Below, piece after piece: positions 63,465-64,000 of a stretch of DNA of 64,000 bases. The notes beneath the pieces were generated by a model. The model made no database searches, had not been told where the DNA came from, and saw only the letters and a program-made list of their open reading frames with translations. A program made the position numbers and the translations under genes. Source of the DNA: Prorocentrum cordatum. Lineage: Eukaryota; Sar; Dinophyceae; Prorocentrales; Prorocentraceae. Location of the stretch: positions 719,236 through 783,235 of the forward strand of contig CAUYUJ010020615.1 of assembly GCA_963575745.1 (NCBI GenBank), given 5' to 3'. Positions within the stretch are counted from its first letter, which is position 1. Each line of letters opens with the position of its first letter.

Positions 63465-63620
63465 CTCCTGGGGTGCGTTCTGACCAAGAATCCCGCCAGC
63501 CCTTTGGGCGTGAGTGGTTTAGCGAGCTCTCTCTGTTCTCAACCCCCCTTCTTCACCTTCGGGGAGGGGTTTACCCCTCCCCCTACCCCCTCCCCCTGGG
63601 CCTGGAGAGGGCGGGCCGAG
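63465..63620 (+). repeat. CAGCCCTTTGGGCGTGA dispersed repeat, copy 3
   Basis: CTCCTGGGGTGCGTTCTGAC, AATCCCGCCAGCCCTTTGGG, CGTGAGTGGTTTAG, AACCCCCCTTCTTCACCTTC, GGGGAGGGGTTTA, CCCCTGGGCCTGGAGAGGGC. It combines strings found separately at 25468, 29289, 51261 and 52210, so it is probably the most complete copy of one family. Confidence 0.65.
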
Positions 63621-63884
63621 CGTCGTCAGAGGGGGTCTGTTTTGACTCCTTGGAGGGCTAAAAAACGACGACCCTCACGAGGATTCTGGCCCCGACGGGG
63701 GGGGCCCAGTTTGGCCCCTCTGCTCTTCTTTCAAGCCAAACACATTGATTTTACGACGGTGTCGGCCCCATTTTGGCGTTCTGAGGGGGCCGCGCTCATC
63801 TTCCTTCATAGCAAAATAATTGTTTTTGCGAAGGTTTTGGGCTCATTTTGTTCTTCTCAGGGGGCAGTTCTCATTGGCGCTTCT
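63621..63884. other. No gene seen
   Basis: Two related stretches (CCCA(G)TTTGGC..., CCCATTTTGGCGTTCTGAGG near 63768 and CTCATTTTGTTCTTCTCAGG near 63841) suggest a short tandem duplication of about 75 bp. No frame is supported. Confidence 0.4.
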
Positions 63885-64000
63885 GAGGAGGTCGCAAGAG
63901 GCCCCAAGATGGCCCCAAGAGGCCCACAGGAGGCTCCCAAGAGGCCTCCAAGAGGCCCCCAAGAGGCCCCCAAGAGGCCCCAAGAGGCCCCCAAGAGGCC
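63885..64000 (+). repeat. CCCCAAGAGGC minisatellite block 6 (runs off the window)
   Basis: Very regular AGGCCCCCAAGAGGCCCC units to the right edge, less diverged than blocks 1 to 5. Confidence 0.95.

Overview
This window is nuclear DNA of a dinoflagellate. Three things show it. (1) A perfect copy of the 22-nt dinoflagellate spliced leader (DinoSL) lies at 61124-61145 on the minus strand, exactly at the 5' end of a retrotransposon. (2) The retroelement proteins are of dinoflagellate type: a LINE with APE endonuclease, a YVDD reverse transcriptase, zinc fingers and RNase H, and a Ty1/copia polyprotein. (3) The rest is gene-poor, GC-rich and packed with micro- and minisatellites. Prorocentrum is my best guess from the CCCCAAGAGGC-type minisatellites, but this is memory of style and not proof. 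I saw no bacterial, plastid or mitochondrial genes, no rRNA or tRNA, and no CRISPR.

Layout. 1-8 kb (minus strand): three short, compatible exons (7409-7531, 3075-3169, 1199-1275) encode transmembrane segments S1, S2 and S3 of a voltage-gated-type cation channel. They are separated by introns of 4.2 and 1.8 kb full of satellites. The gene runs off the left edge. 8-21 kb: mostly tandem repeats, including an (ACAT)n/(TTATCGGT)n pair mirrored by an (ACCGATAA)n/(ATGT)n pair around 9.9-13.7 kb, plus isolated exon-like stretches. 22.2-24.6 kb (minus): the only long intact gene, a 728-codon endonuclease/exonuclease/phosphatase (EEP) protein. A 20-bp mobile-looking repeat is written into its frame as the peptide RGASQPA and continues as a tandem array behind its stop codon. 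25-34 kb: more satellites, a 343-bp higher-order repeat, and a mosaic of CG-palindromic and other dispersed repeats. 35.2-36.3 kb (minus): a decayed RNase H-like fragment. 36.4-40.7 kb: CCCCAAGAGGC satellites, including five copies of a ~385-bp unit. 41.0-46.8 kb (plus): a decayed Ty1/copia element (gag, protease, family-specific domain, integrase; no RT seen). 46.8-54.6 kb: hairpin tandem repeats, low-copy dispersed repeats and a SINE-like family. 54.85-61.15 kb (minus): an almost full-length LINE, from the SL relic at its 5' end to the oligo(A) at its 3' end, inserted in a TCC microsatellite and broken by two TGA codons and at least three frameshifts. 61.2-64 kb: TCC repeats and dispersed repeats.

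How the parts relate. The window looks like a host gene with huge satellite-filled introns followed by retroelement-derived territory. The LINE copy must have been reverse-transcribed from a trans-spliced mRNA. Several short families recur across the window (a foldback element at 2.4 and 19.1 kb, a CTAGARCC...GGTTCTAG hairpin at 28.5, 37.9 and 47.3 kb, a ~170-bp SINE-like repeat at 20.7, 49.5 and 54.3 kb), which suggests small non-autonomous mobile units. Many frame breaks lie in homopolymer runs, so assembly error is a possible alternative to real decay.
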